A stretch of 64,000 nucleotides of DNA from Bacteroidales bacterium. GTDB taxonomy: Bacteria; Bacteroidota; Bacteroidia; Bacteroidales; UBA932. The notes beneath the pieces were generated by a model, which saw only the letters and a list, made by a program, of their open reading frames with translations, searched no databases and was not told the DNA's origin. The stretch's first letter is position 1. The number at the start of each line of letters is the position of its first letter. The translations under genes were made by a program, and so were the position numbers. The DNA is taken from contig JAFPVJ010000001.1 of assembly GCA_017400135.1 (NCBI GenBank), positions 1 through 64,000 on the forward strand. Direction: 5' to 3'. Below are positions 19,146 through 28,027 of the stretch, piece by piece.

Positions 19146-20879
19146 ATGGCTAAGGAGTACAAATGGGCATTGAAAGAGCCGGCCGATCCCGCAAAGGTCG
19201 CCCAGCTTTCCGCAGAGCTCGGCATCGACCGGGTCCTGTCGGAGCTCCTGGTCAAGCGTGGCGTCGAGACTTTCGAGCAGGCGCGCCGTTTCTTCCGCCC
19301 TTCGCTGGACGACCTGCACGATCCCTTCCTGATGAAGGACATGGACGTGGCCGTAGAGCGTCTGCACCGGGCGATCGAAGGCGGTGAGAAGATCCTGGTC
19401 TACGGCGATTACGACGTGGACGGTACGACGGCCGTGGCCCTGGTGTACTCCTTCATCCTGCGCTTCACGAAAAACGTCGATTTCTACATCCCGGACCGCT
19501 ATGACGAAGGTTACGGCGTTTCCCTGAAGGGCATCGACTGGGCCGCGCAGAGCGGCTTCAAGCTGATCATCACCCTCGACTGCGGCATCAAGGCCATCGA
19601 AAAGGTCGAGTATGCCCGCGAACGGGGCATCGAGATGATCATCTGCGACCACCACCTTCCCGAGGAGGAACTGCCCAAGGCGGTCGCGGTGCTGGATCCC
19701 AAGCGCGAGGACTGCCACTATCCCTTCGATGACCTGTCGGGCTGCGGCGTGGGCTTCAAGCTCGTCCAGGCCTATTCCAAGACCTATGGCGTGCCCTTCG
19801 AGACCCTCATTCCCTTGCTGGACCTCCTGGTCGTGAGCATCGCCTCCGACCTCGTGACGATGGTCGGGGAGAACCGCGTCCTGGCCCATTTCGGCCTCAA
19901 GCAGCTCAACGAGAATCCCCGCAAGGGTTTCCTCGCGATCATCAACCTCTCCAAGCTGGAGCCCGGGCACCTGACCATCGACGATATCGTCTTCAAGATC
20001 GGTCCCCGGCTCAACGCGGCGGGCCGTATGGACACCGGACGCCTGTCCGTGGAACTGCTGACCGCCACCGACACGACGGAGGCCCTTCTGGTCGGCGAGA
20101 AGATCAACGACAGCAATAACGAGCGCAAGAGCATCGACCGTGAAATCACGCAGGAGGCCCTGGAAATGGTCCAGAGCGGCCGCTGCGTGGTCAACAACAA
20201 CGCCATCATCGTCTATAACCCTTCCTGGAACAAGGGAGTGGTCGGGATCGTGGCCTCCCGTCTCGTCGAGGCCTTCTACAAGCCCACGGTCGTCCTGACC
20301 AAGTCCAACGGCTTCGTCACCGGCTCGGCGCGCAGCGTTGCCGGGTTCGACCTCTACTCCAGCATCGAGCAGTGCGCCGACATCCTGGAGAATTTCGGCG
20401 GCCATGTCTATGCCGCCGGCCTGACCCTCAAGGAAGACAAGGTGGAAGAGTTCGCCGCCCGCGTGGACAGCTATATCAAGGATACCATCACGCAGGAAAT
20501 GCTGACCCCGGTCGTGGAGCTCGACTCGCGCCTCGACTTTTCGCAGATCACGCCGAAGTTCCTGCGCCTCCTCAAGCAGTTCCAGCCCTTCGGCCCCGGC
20601 AACAACAACCCGCTCTTCCTGACGGAGAACGTCTACGATGCCGGCAACGGCCGCAAGGTGGGCGCCGGTGGATTACATTTGAAACTGGACCTGATCCAGG
20701 AGTCCCAGCCCTACCACCAGATCGCCGCGATCGCGTTCAACATGGCCGATTACTTTGACTACATCAAGTCCGGCAATCCCTTCGACGTCTGCTATTCCAT
20801 CGTCGAAAACTACTACCGCGGCAACTCTACCATCCAGCTCCGCGTCAAAGACCTCCACGAGCGGGAGGACATCATTTAA
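19146..20879 (+). CDS. recJ: Single-stranded-DNA-specific 5'-3' exonuclease RecJ
   Basis: Degrades 5' ends of ssDNA in recombination and mismatch repair. It has 577 residues, normal length. DHH-domain metal-binding motifs: LVYGDYDVDGTTAVALVYSF, ITLDCGIKA, and MIICDHHLPEE. The DHHA1 domain has ARSVAGFDLYSSIEQC and FGGHVYAAGLTL. A C-terminal OB domain follows (LLKQFQPFGPGNNNPLF onward). It converges on parC with 9 nt between stops and no visible terminator. Its start sits almost on a promoter box. Confidence 0.97.
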   Translation: MAKEYKWALKEPADPAKVAQLSAELGIDRVLSELLVKRGVETFEQARRFFRPSLDDLHDPFLMKDMDVAVERLHRAIEGGEKILVYGDYDVDGTTAVALVYSFILRFTKNVDFYIPDRYDEGYGVSLKGIDWAAQSGFKLIITLDCGIKAIEKVEYARERGIEMIICDHHLPEEELPKAVAVLDPKREDCHYPFDDLSGCGVGFKLVQAYSKTYGVPFETLIPLLDLLVVSIASDLVTMVGENRVLAHFGLKQLNENPRKGFLAIINLSKLEPGHLTIDDIVFKIGPRLNAAGRMDTGRLSVELLTATDTTEALLVGEKINDSNNERKSIDREITQEALEMVQSGRCVVNNNAIIVYNPSWNKGVVGIVASRLVEAFYKPTVVLTKSNGFVTGSARSVAGFDLYSSIEQCADILENFGGHVYAAGLTLKEDKVEEFAARVDSYIKDTITQEMLTPVVELDSRLDFSQITPKFLRLLKQFQPFGPGNNNPLFLTENVYDAGNGRKVGAGGLHLKLDLIQESQPYHQIAAIAFNMADYFDYIKSGNPFDVCYSIVENYYRGNSTIQLRVKDLHEREDII

Positions 20880-20888
20880 TCCATTGAT

Positions 20889-23645
20889 TTAGAACAGTGT
20901 CAGTTCTTCGATTTCTTCCGGCTCTTTCAGGTCGGAGAAACGCTCGTCGGGCGTGTCACCATCCGGGAGTTCGACCTCGGGCAGTTCGACGTCGATGATG
21001 TCGCTCATGTCGATTTCGCCGGCCAGGTTCTGTGGCTCGGCCTCTTCCGCATCCGGGTCGATGTCGTCCTCGGGCTTGTGCAGGGGCTCGACGAAACGCA
21101 CCTTCTTCACGTCCAGCGAGTGGCAGCGCTTGCCCTTGGCCGCCAGGCCCTTCTTGGCGATGAACTCCTCGGCCTCGAAGACCTCGGGCTCGCGGCCCTC
21201 GTTCTTGCCCTTGAAGCTGACCTCGAAGCGCGGGTGCAGGTCTTCGCTCAGCTCGACCAGGTAGGAGGCCTTGCCGGCGGCGATGAAGGAGACGGGCGTG
21301 TTGTCGCTCAGGGTGAAGGAGAAACGCTTGACATAGAAGGTCTTGACCTTCGGATCGCCGTCGTAGTAGAGAGCGGTGAAGGTCTTGCCGGGCTCGAACT
21401 TCTCGATGCGCAGGACGTCGCCCTGGTAGCGGTTGGACAGGTCGAAGGACGTGGTGTAATAGGTGCCGTTCTTGAAGACGGCGAGCACCTTGTCCTGCGT
21501 GTCGAAGGCGCCCAGGTACAGGCCGCGGCCTTCGTCGTTGAGCTTCTGGATGTCTTCGTCGTACCAGATGTCCTTGCCGGAAATGGTGGACACGCCCTTG
21601 CTCTTGAGCTGGATGCGCTGGATCGGGTTTTTCGCCACGAGGTTGCCCCGGGAGGTGCGGCCCTTGATGCCCAGCTCCGAGAAATCGTATTCCCCGGTCT
21701 GCTTCTTGAGCTTCGGACGCGGCCGGTAATAGATCTTGACCGTTTCGGCCTCGCCGTTGTGGTTGGCGGTGAACCAGAGGATCTTGGACCCGGTCTTGCC
21801 CTGGGTGATGTCGTATTCCTTGTCGCGGGTGACGGAAGTGATGTTGAAGCGCTTGGCGTAGGAGACGGCGGTGTTGCCGTCCCGATAGATGACGTTGTAG
21901 GTAGTCCGCTCGTCGCCGCGGTTGAAGACCCCGACATAGATCAGGTCGGGCCAGAAGAAGGCCTTGTCGCTGATCTTGGTGATCTTGTAAAGGCCCTGCT
22001 TGTTGATGGCGATGATCTCGGACATGTCGGAGCACTCGCCGATCAGGGTGACGCCGTCCTCGCGCTTGAGGTTCATGCCGACGAAGCCGGCCGAGAGGTT
22101 GGCGTAGAGTTTGGCGTTGTTGTTGACCACCTTGGTGACGGCGATCGTCTCGAAGGAAGTGATCTCCGTCTGGCGGGGGAAATCCTTGCCGTATTTCTTC
22201 TTGATGCCCTTGAACCAGTCGATGGTGTATTTCGTGAGGTGGTCCAGCTTGTACTGGATGTCGCGGATCTCGCCCTCGATCGCCAGGATCTTCTCGTCGA
22301 TGGCCTTGGTGTCGAACTTGGAAATCTTGCGGACCGGTTTTTCAACCAGCTTGAGGATGTCCTCGCGCACGATTTCGCGGCGGAAGAGGTCCTGGTACTC
22401 CTTCATCCGGGCGAAAATCTCGTCGATCTGGGTGTCCCAGTCGCGCTGGTCCTGTTCCAGCACCTTGTAGATCCGGTTCTCGAAGAAGATGCGCTCCAGG
22501 GAGTTATAGTGCCATTCTCCTTCCAGTTCGTCCAGTTTGATGCGCAGCTCTTCACCCAGCAACTCCATCGTATGGAAGGTGTCGTAGCGCAGGATCTCCT
22601 CGACGTCGAGGAACTGGGGCTTGTTGTCCTTGATGACGCAGGCGTTGGGGGAAATGCTGGTCTCGCAGTCCGTGAACGCGAAGAGCGCGTCGATGGTCTT
22701 GTCGGGGGAGACGTCGTTGGGCAGGTGGATGACGATTTCGACCTTGGAAGTCGTCATGTCCTCGATCTTCTTGATCTTGATCTTGCCCTTGTCCTTGGCT
22801 TTCAGGATGGAATCGATGACGATCTGGGAGGTCTTGCCGTAGGGGATCTCCGTGATGGCGATGGTGTTCTTGTCGCGCTTCTCGATCTTGGCGCGGACCT
22901 TGACCACGCCTCCGCGGCGGCCCTTCTGGTACTTCGAGCAGTCGGCGTAGCCGCCGGTAGGGAAGTCCGGATAGAGCTGGACCTCCTTGCCCTCCAGGAT
23001 GTCGATGGAGGCGTCCAGGAGCTCGTTGAAGTTGTGCGGCAGGATCTTGGACGCCATGCCGACCGCGATGCCTTCCGTGCCCTGCGCGAGCAGGAGGGGG
23101 AAGCGCACCGGGAGCTCAACCGGCTCCTGGTTGCGGCCGTCGTAGGACGTCATCCAGTGCGTGACCTTGGGATCGAAGATGACCTCCTTGGCGAACTTGC
23201 TGAGCCGCGCCTCGATGTAACGCGGGGCGGCGTTGCTGTCGCCGGTGAGGATGTTACCCCAGTTTCCCTGGCAGTCGATGGCGAAGCCCTTCTGGCCCAG
23301 CTGCACGAGGGCGCCCAGGATGGACGCATCGCCGTGCGGATGGTACTGCATCGCCTGTCCGACGATGTTGGCGACCTTGGTGTAGTTGCCGTCGTCCATC
23401 TTGTACATCGCATGCAGCACGCGGCGCTGGACCGGCTTCAGGCCGTCCACGATGTGCGGGACCGCCCGCTGCAGGATGACGTAGGAGGCATAGTCCAGGA
23501 ACCAGTCCTTGAACATGCCCGACAGCTTGTACTTATGCGAGTCGCTTCCCAGCAGGCGCGAGAATTTGCCGGAGGATTCACCCTCGTCGACTTCCTTCTC
23601 GTCGTCGAGCTGCTCGTCGTTGATCATGATATCGTCTTCTTCCAT
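20889..23645 (-). CDS. parC: DNA topoisomerase IV subunit A (ParC/GyrA family)
   Basis: DNA-cleaving subunit of a type IIA topoisomerase, 918 residues. The catalytic tyrosine is Y143 in NAAPRYIEARLS. The quinolone-determining region reads YHPHGDASILGALVQLG, with Ala at the position of E. coli GyrA Ser83, as I recall for Bacteroidales ParC. PVELPVRFPLLLAQGTEGIA and DFPTGG motifs are present. The C-terminal half lacks the canonical GyrA-box Q(R/K)RGGxG, which favours ParC over GyrA. Acidic low-complexity segments flank both ends (first 25 and last 60 residues). It is nine bases downstream of era, same strand. Confidence 0.92.
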   Translation of the reverse strand: MEEDDIMINDEQLDDEKEVDEGESSGKFSRLLGSDSHKYKLSGMFKDWFLDYASYVILQRAVPHIVDGLKPVQRRVLHAMYKMDDGNYTKVANIVGQAMQYHPHGDASILGALVQLGQKGFAIDCQGNWGNILTGDSNAAPRYIEARLSKFAKEVIFDPKVTHWMTSYDGRNQEPVELPVRFPLLLAQGTEGIAVGMASKILPHNFNELLDASIDILEGKEVQLYPDFPTGGYADCSKYQKGRRGGVVKVRAKIEKRDKNTIAITEIPYGKTSQIVIDSILKAKDKGKIKIKKIEDMTTSKVEIVIHLPNDVSPDKTIDALFAFTDCETSISPNACVIKDNKPQFLDVEEILRYDTFHTMELLGEELRIKLDELEGEWHYNSLERIFFENRIYKVLEQDQRDWDTQIDEIFARMKEYQDLFRREIVREDILKLVEKPVRKISKFDTKAIDEKILAIEGEIRDIQYKLDHLTKYTIDWFKGIKKKYGKDFPRQTEITSFETIAVTKVVNNNAKLYANLSAGFVGMNLKREDGVTLIGECSDMSEIIAINKQGLYKITKISDKAFFWPDLIYVGVFNRGDERTTYNVIYRDGNTAVSYAKRFNITSVTRDKEYDITQGKTGSKILWFTANHNGEAETVKIYYRPRPKLKKQTGEYDFSELGIKGRTSRGNLVAKNPIQRIQLKSKGVSTISGKDIWYDEDIQKLNDEGRGLYLGAFDTQDKVLAVFKNGTYYTTSFDLSNRYQGDVLRIEKFEPGKTFTALYYDGDPKVKTFYVKRFSFTLSDNTPVSFIAAGKASYLVELSEDLHPRFEVSFKGKNEGREPEVFEAEEFIAKKGLAAKGKRCHSLDVKKVRFVEPLHKPEDDIDPDAEEAEPQNLAGEIDMSDIIDVELPEVELPDGDTPDERFSDLKEPEEIEELTLF

Positions 23646-23654
23646 AATTCGAGT

Positions 23655-24542
23655 TTATTCTTCATAGCCGAAACGGCGGAGCTCCTTGCGGCTCTCGCGC
23701 CAGTCCGGATCCACCTTGACATACAGGCTCAGGAAGACCTTCTTCTGGAAGAAATCTTCCATTTCGAGTCTGGCCTGCGTCCCCAGCCGTTTCATCGCGG
23801 CGCCCGCCTTGCCGATCAGGATGCCCTTCTGGCTGTCCCGCATCACGTTGATGACGGCGCCGATCTCATAGCGTTCGGGCCCTTCCTTGAAGGACTCGAT
23901 CTCCACCTCGCAGCAGTAGGGGATCTCCTCGCCGTAGTTGAGCAGGATCTTCTCCCGGATGATCTCCGAGGCGAAAAAACGCAGGTTGCGGTCCGTGAAG
24001 GTGTCCTTGTCGTACCACGGCGGGCAGACCGGAAGCCGCTCCACGATCGCGTCGAAGATGCTGTCCAGGTTGAAGCGTTCCTGCGCCGAGGCCGGGATGA
24101 TCAGGGCCTCGGGCAGCTGCTCCTTCCAGTATGCCATGAGCTCCAGCACCCTGGGCTGGTCGCTGATGTCGATCTTGTTGATGACCAGGATGACGGGACA
24201 GGTCAGGCCCCGCAGTTTCTCCACATAGTCGGCGTTCTTGTCCGGCTTTTCGACCGTATCCGTCACATACAGGATGATGTCGGCGTCCCCGATGGCATCG
24301 TCCACGAAATTCATCATGTTCTTCTGAAGCCGGTAATTGGGCTTCAGGATGCCCGGGGTGTCGGAATACACGATCTGGAAATCCTCGCCGTTGACGATGC
24401 CCATGATGCGGTGCCGCGTCGTCTGGGCCTTGGCCGTGACGATGCAGAGTTTCTCACCCACGAGGGCGTTCATCAGCGTGGACTTGCCGACGTTGGGGTT
24501 CCCTATGATGTTGACGAATCCGGCGCGATGCTCCTTAGACAT
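23655..24542 (-). CDS. era: GTPase Era
   Basis: Ribosome-associated GTPase for 16S rRNA/30S maturation, 295 residues. G1 is GNPNVGKSTLMNAL, G2 TTRHRIMGI, G3 SDTPGI, G4 NKID, G5 SAQE. The C-terminal KH domain has GAVINVMRDSQKGILIGKAG. It overlaps the end of rluB by 8 nt, so translation is probably coupled, and precedes parC by 9 nt. Confidence 0.97.
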   Translation of the reverse strand: MSKEHRAGFVNIIGNPNVGKSTLMNALVGEKLCIVTAKAQTTRHRIMGIVNGEDFQIVYSDTPGILKPNYRLQKNMMNFVDDAIGDADIILYVTDTVEKPDKNADYVEKLRGLTCPVILVINKIDISDQPRVLELMAYWKEQLPEALIIPASAQERFNLDSIFDAIVERLPVCPPWYDKDTFTDRNLRFFASEIIREKILLNYGEEIPYCCEVEIESFKEGPERYEIGAVINVMRDSQKGILIGKAGAAMKRLGTQARLEMEDFFQKKVFLSLYVKVDPDWRESRKELRRFGYEE

Positions 24543-25923
24543 AGGCGCCCATCTTCAGGATGTTGACTTCTCCCTGGGAGAGATATCTCCATTCGCCCTT
24601 CTGGAGGCCCTTCTTGGTCAGGCCCGCGAAATACACCCGGTCGAGGGCGCGCACGTCGTAGCCGAGGGACTCGAAAATACGGCGTACGATGCGGTTCTTG
24701 CCGGAATGGATCTCGATGCCGAGCTTGCGGTGGTCGTGCTCGTCGATATACTCGAGCTCGTCGGCCTTGATCTCACCGTCTGTGAGCTGGATGCCGGACA
24801 GGATCTTGTCAAAGTCTTCCTGCGTGAGCGGGTGGTCGAGCAGGACCTGGTAGATCTTCTTCTTGTCGTAAGAGGGGTGGGTCAGGCGCTCGGCGATCTC
24901 GCCGTCGTTGGTGAACATCAGCACGCCGGTCGTCGCCTTGTCCAGGCGTCCCACGGGGAAAACGCGGCCCTGGCAGCCCTTGAGCAGGTCCATTACGGTC
25001 TTTTCCGCGTGCGGGTCGCTGGCGGTGGTGACGTAGCCCTTGGGCTTGTTCATCACGACATAGACTTTCTCTTCGCCCTTCAGACGCTCGCCGTTGAAGC
25101 GTACGTCGTCGGTCAGGACGTTGACCTTCGTGCCGAGCTCGGTCACGACTTCTCCGTTGACGGTCACGACGCCGGCCTGAATGAAGGTGTCGGCCTCGCG
25201 GCGCGAGCAGACGCCCGAGTTGGCAATGAACTTGTTGAGACGGATCTCGTCCTTGGTCTGCACGGGGGCGCTGTCGAAGTCGGAATACTGGAGTTTCTCG
25301 ACCTGCGGACGGCCTTCGAGCATGCGGTCGATGCCGCTGTCATCCTTGAAGGCATCCTCCTTGCGATAGGGCTTGCGTCCCTTCTGGTAGCCACCCCGGC
25401 CACCGGCTTTCTGGTAACCGCCCCGGCCCTGGCCTTCGCCATAGCTCTTGCGGGGGCCGCCGTACTGGCTCCGCCGTTCGCCGTATGGCCGGTTCTCACC
25501 CTCGCCATAACTGCGGCGCTCGCCGTAATCCCGGCTGTCGTTGTTGTAGTCCTTGCGCGGGCCGCTGAAATTGCTGCGCCGTTCGCCGTAGCCGCGGTTT
25601 TCGCCGTAGTCCTTGCGGGGACCGCTGAAATTGCTGCGACGCTCACCGTATGGGCGGTTCTCACCGTCTCCGTAGCTGCGGCGCTCACCATAGTCTTTGC
25701 GCGGGCCTCCGTAATTGCTGCGACGCTCTCCGTAAGGACGGTTTTCGCCGTATTCCTTGCGGGGGCCGCCATAGTTGCGATGTTCTCCATAGTTTCTTTG
25801 GCCTTCATGAGGGGTCCCGACTTTTTTCCGGGGCCTCAGTACCCTTCCTTCCGAAGAGTATCTTCTTTCGCCGTCCTGCCCGTAATCCCTACGGCCTTCG
25901 GCGTCCTTCTTGTAGTCTTCCAT
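24535..25923 (-). CDS. rluB: Pseudouridine synthase (RluB/RsuA family) with long Arg/Gly/Tyr repeat extension
   Basis: 462 residues. The C-terminal 250 residues are the enzyme: S4 domain IRLNKFIANSGVCSRREAD, then the catalytic GRLDKATTGVLMFTND with the RLD aspartate, and GKNRIVRRIFESLGY. It acts on rRNA, most likely 23S. The first about 190 residues are not part of the enzyme fold. They consist of imperfect repeats of a unit like YGERRSNFSGPRKDYGEN and end in GGYQKGRKPYRK, a basic, probably disordered RNA-binding tail similar to RGG proteins. The repeats are visible at DNA level (about 25440-25810). It is upstream of era with 8 nt overlap. Confidence 0.93.
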   Translation of the reverse strand: MEDYKKDAEGRRDYGQDGERRYSSEGRVLRPRKKVGTPHEGQRNYGEHRNYGGPRKEYGENRPYGERRSNYGGPRKDYGERRSYGDGENRPYGERRSNFSGPRKDYGENRGYGERRSNFSGPRKDYNNDSRDYGERRSYGEGENRPYGERRSQYGGPRKSYGEGQGRGGYQKAGGRGGYQKGRKPYRKEDAFKDDSGIDRMLEGRPQVEKLQYSDFDSAPVQTKDEIRLNKFIANSGVCSRREADTFIQAGVVTVNGEVVTELGTKVNVLTDDVRFNGERLKGEEKVYVVMNKPKGYVTTASDPHAEKTVMDLLKGCQGRVFPVGRLDKATTGVLMFTNDGEIAERLTHPSYDKKKIYQVLLDHPLTQEDFDKILSGIQLTDGEIKADELEYIDEHDHRKLGIEIHSGKNRIVRRIFESLGYDVRALDRVYFAGLTKKGLQKGEWRYLSQGEVNILKMGAYV

Positions 25924-25963
25924 AATAAATTATAAAACCAACAATTAATTGTGTGATAAGTAG

Positions 25964-26746
25964 TTATTTAAGTTTGAACACGTATGTTATCGTACCTTGC
26001 TGCATCGCGGGCGCGTCCATCTTCTGCTTGAAACGCGTATTCATCGCTGCGTTGCGGGCGGCTGCCCAGAGGGCCTTGTCCGTGACGGTCGTGCCGTCGG
26101 CGCCGGCCTGCGCCTTCACTACCTTTCCATAATTGTCCACCCAGATCGTCACGACCACGGTGCCGCTCTCCTGCACGTTGTAGCTGGGGCGGGGGAGGGA
26201 GCCCTCCGTGCCGCGGCCTTCCAGGTGTGCGTTGGCGGTCCCCTCCGTCTTGCCGGCGTCGGTGTTGCCTCCGGGCTGTCCGGCCTTGAAGGTCGCGCCG
26301 GCTTCCCGGGCGCCGTGCGGTGCGGTCAGGCTGGTGTCTTTCTTGGACATGCCGGGGAAGGAGGCCCGCGGGTCAAGCGCCTGCTCCTGCTCCACGGCCG
26401 GCGTTTCGACGTCGCCGAAACTGTCCGGCCTGGTCGCCGGGGTCAGGTTATTCTTGGCCGTGGTCTGGTGCGGAGACTCGCTGCGCTGGACCAGTTCGAC
26501 CGGCTTGGTGCGGTCGATCTCTTCCGTTTCCGGCTGGATGCCGCGGAAATGCTGCTTGAACTGCTCTTCCGGCTGCTCCGTGAAGTCCAGCAGGAAGGTC
26601 GTCTCCGGCGGCGGAGGATAGAGGTATTTGAAGCCCGTGAAGACGCAAAGAACACACGCGAGGACGTGGATCGTCACCGCCAGGGCGATGCCGATCACGG
26701 ACGAGGCGCGTTCGCGCTGCTGTCTTTCGCGGAGATATTCTTTCAT
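25964..26746 (-). CDS. tonB: TonB-family energy transducer
   Basis: Periplasm-spanning protein that passes proton-motive energy to outer-membrane receptors. It has 260 residues. One N-terminal transmembrane segment (SVIGIALAVTIHVLACVLCVF) is followed by a tetraproline PPPPETTFLLDF, a disordered linker rich in Pro/Glu/Thr, and a C-terminal TonB-like domain with SGTVVVTIWVDNYGKVVKAQ and ARNAAMNTRFKQK. It lies 11 nt after exbD, in the order exbB-exbD-tonB. Confidence 0.88.
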   Translation of the reverse strand: MKEYLRERQQRERASSVIGIALAVTIHVLACVLCVFTGFKYLYPPPPETTFLLDFTEQPEEQFKQHFRGIQPETEEIDRTKPVELVQRSESPHQTTAKNNLTPATRPDSFGDVETPAVEQEQALDPRASFPGMSKKDTSLTAPHGAREAGATFKAGQPGGNTDAGKTEGTANAHLEGRGTEGSLPRPSYNVQESGTVVVTIWVDNYGKVVKAQAGADGTTVTDKALWAAARNAAMNTRFKQKMDAPAMQQGTITYVFKLK

Positions 26747-26757
26747 CGTAAAATGGC

Positions 26758-27168
26758 TTATTCGGGTTGGGTCGCCAGGATGACCTTGTAGTGGTTGCGC
26801 TTGGCGATGTTCATGATGCCGACCACTTCCTTGATCGGGACGGATTCGTCGGAATAGATGGAGAACGTGGGATCTTCCTCCGTCTGGAGGAGCTCCACGA
26901 GTCCGTCTTCGACCGCCTCATAGCTGAGGGGCGCTTCGTCTCCGTTGAGGTGGTAGGTATAACGGTCCTCTCCCCAGTCCTTGATCGAGACGCTGACGGT
27001 GGCCTTGGCGTTCACCTGCCCGGTGCTTTTCGGGAGCAGGAGCTTGAGCGCGTTGGGATTGACCAGCGTCGAGGTCACCAGGAAGAAGATGAGCAGCAGG
27101 AACACGATGTCCGTCATCGAGGACATCGAGAATTCTGAAAGCACCTTCGTGGATCTCTTGATAGCCAT
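26758..27168 (-). CDS. exbD: Biopolymer transport protein ExbD/TolR family
   Basis: Proton-channel partner of ExbB, 136 residues. A short cytoplasmic start (MAIKRSTKVLSEFSMSS) is followed by one transmembrane helix with the essential Asp, MTDIVFLLLIFFLVTSTLV, and a periplasmic domain containing FSIYSDESVPIKEVVGIMNI. It lies 6 nt after exbB. Confidence 0.93.
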   Translation of the reverse strand: MAIKRSTKVLSEFSMSSMTDIVFLLLIFFLVTSTLVNPNALKLLLPKSTGQVNAKATVSVSIKDWGEDRYTYHLNGDEAPLSYEAVEDGLVELLQTEEDPTFSIYSDESVPIKEVVGIMNIAKRNHYKVILATQPE

Positions 27169-27174
27169 GGCCGG

Positions 27175-27918
27175 TTATTCTTCTTCGGAAGCCGCGGGTT
27201 CGTGCAGGAGGTCCATGAAATCGATGGTCGTGCGCTCCATCTGGAACACCAGATCCGAGATCCTGGAAGAGAGATAGTTGTAGCCGAAGTAGGCGATGAT
27301 ACCGACAATCAAGCCGCCGACGGTCGTCACCATGGCGGTGTAGATGCCGTTGGAGAGCAGGGTGATGTCGATGTTGTTGCCGGCCTGGGACATGTTGAAG
27401 AAGGCCTGGATCATGCCCATCACGGTGCCGAGGAATCCAATCATCGGGGCGCCGCTGGCGATGGTGGCCAGGATGGGAAGACCCCGCTCGAGACGGGCGA
27501 CTTCGACGTTGCCGGTATTCTCGACGGCGGTCTGGATGTCGCCCAGCGGCCGTCCGATCCGCTCGATGCCCTTGCCGACGAGACGGGACACGGGGGTGTC
27601 ATAGCGCTCGCAGAGCGTGAGGGCGGACTTGATCTTGCCTTCGTGGATGTAGTCGCGGATGTCGTTCATGAAGTTCTTGTCCACCTTGCCCGCACGGTTG
27701 ATCAGATACCATTTCTTGCCGAAAATGTAGATGGCGATGATGCTGAGGATCAGCAGGACGATCATCAACCAGCCGCCCTTGCAGGCCATTTCGATCAGGG
27801 AATAAGTCTGCTGCTGGGCAACGGGCTCGACGGTTGCGGCCGCGGCGGCCGCTGCATCAGTAACGGTTTCGGCCGCCTGCTGGGCCTCGAAACCGGCTTG
27901 AAGTAAAAGTGACAACAT
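27175..27918 (-). CDS. exbB: MotA/TolQ/ExbB proton channel family protein
   Basis: Inner-membrane proton channel energising TonB, 247 residues. An N-terminal Ala-rich periplasmic stretch (ETVTDAAAAAAATVEP) precedes the first helix (GGWLMIVLLILSIIAIYIF). The cytoplasmic domain includes LERGLPILATIASGAPMIGF, and two C-terminal helices follow: GFLGTVMGMIQAFF and YTAMVTTVGGLIVGIIAYFG, typical MotA_ExbB signatures. It is the first gene of exbB-exbD-tonB. A palindrome spans its promoter. Confidence 0.93.
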   Translation of the reverse strand: MLSLLLQAGFEAQQAAETVTDAAAAAAATVEPVAQQQTYSLIEMACKGGWLMIVLLILSIIAIYIFGKKWYLINRAGKVDKNFMNDIRDYIHEGKIKSALTLCERYDTPVSRLVGKGIERIGRPLGDIQTAVENTGNVEVARLERGLPILATIASGAPMIGFLGTVMGMIQAFFNMSQAGNNIDITLLSNGIYTAMVTTVGGLIVGIIAYFGYNYLSSRISDLVFQMERTTIDFMDLLHEPAASEEE

Positions 27919-27963
27919 ATCGTTTTGAAGTTAATATTTGCATATTTCGGTGCACAATACACC

Positions 27964-27995
27964 AAATGGCAAAGATAGCAATTTTTTTGCCATTT
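27964..27995 (-). promoter_or_regulatory. exbB promoter box inside a 10-bp inverted repeat
   Basis: The minus-strand TATCTTTG (27970-27977) is a full -7 match about 52 nt before exbB. It lies within a perfect inverted repeat, AAATGGCAAA (27964-27973) and TTTGCCATTT (27986-27995), with a 12-nt gap. It could be an operator covering the promoter or a hairpin ending the preceding barrel-protein transcript. No T-run follows, which favours the first. Confidence 0.5.
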
Positions 27996-28027
27996 CACGA
28001 AGGAAAAACGCACTTCTTTTTGGAAGA

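Noticed and set aside
21078..24566. 1162-codon open frame opposite parC and era
   Set aside because: Antisense shadow; composition mirrors the real genes and no motifs are seen.
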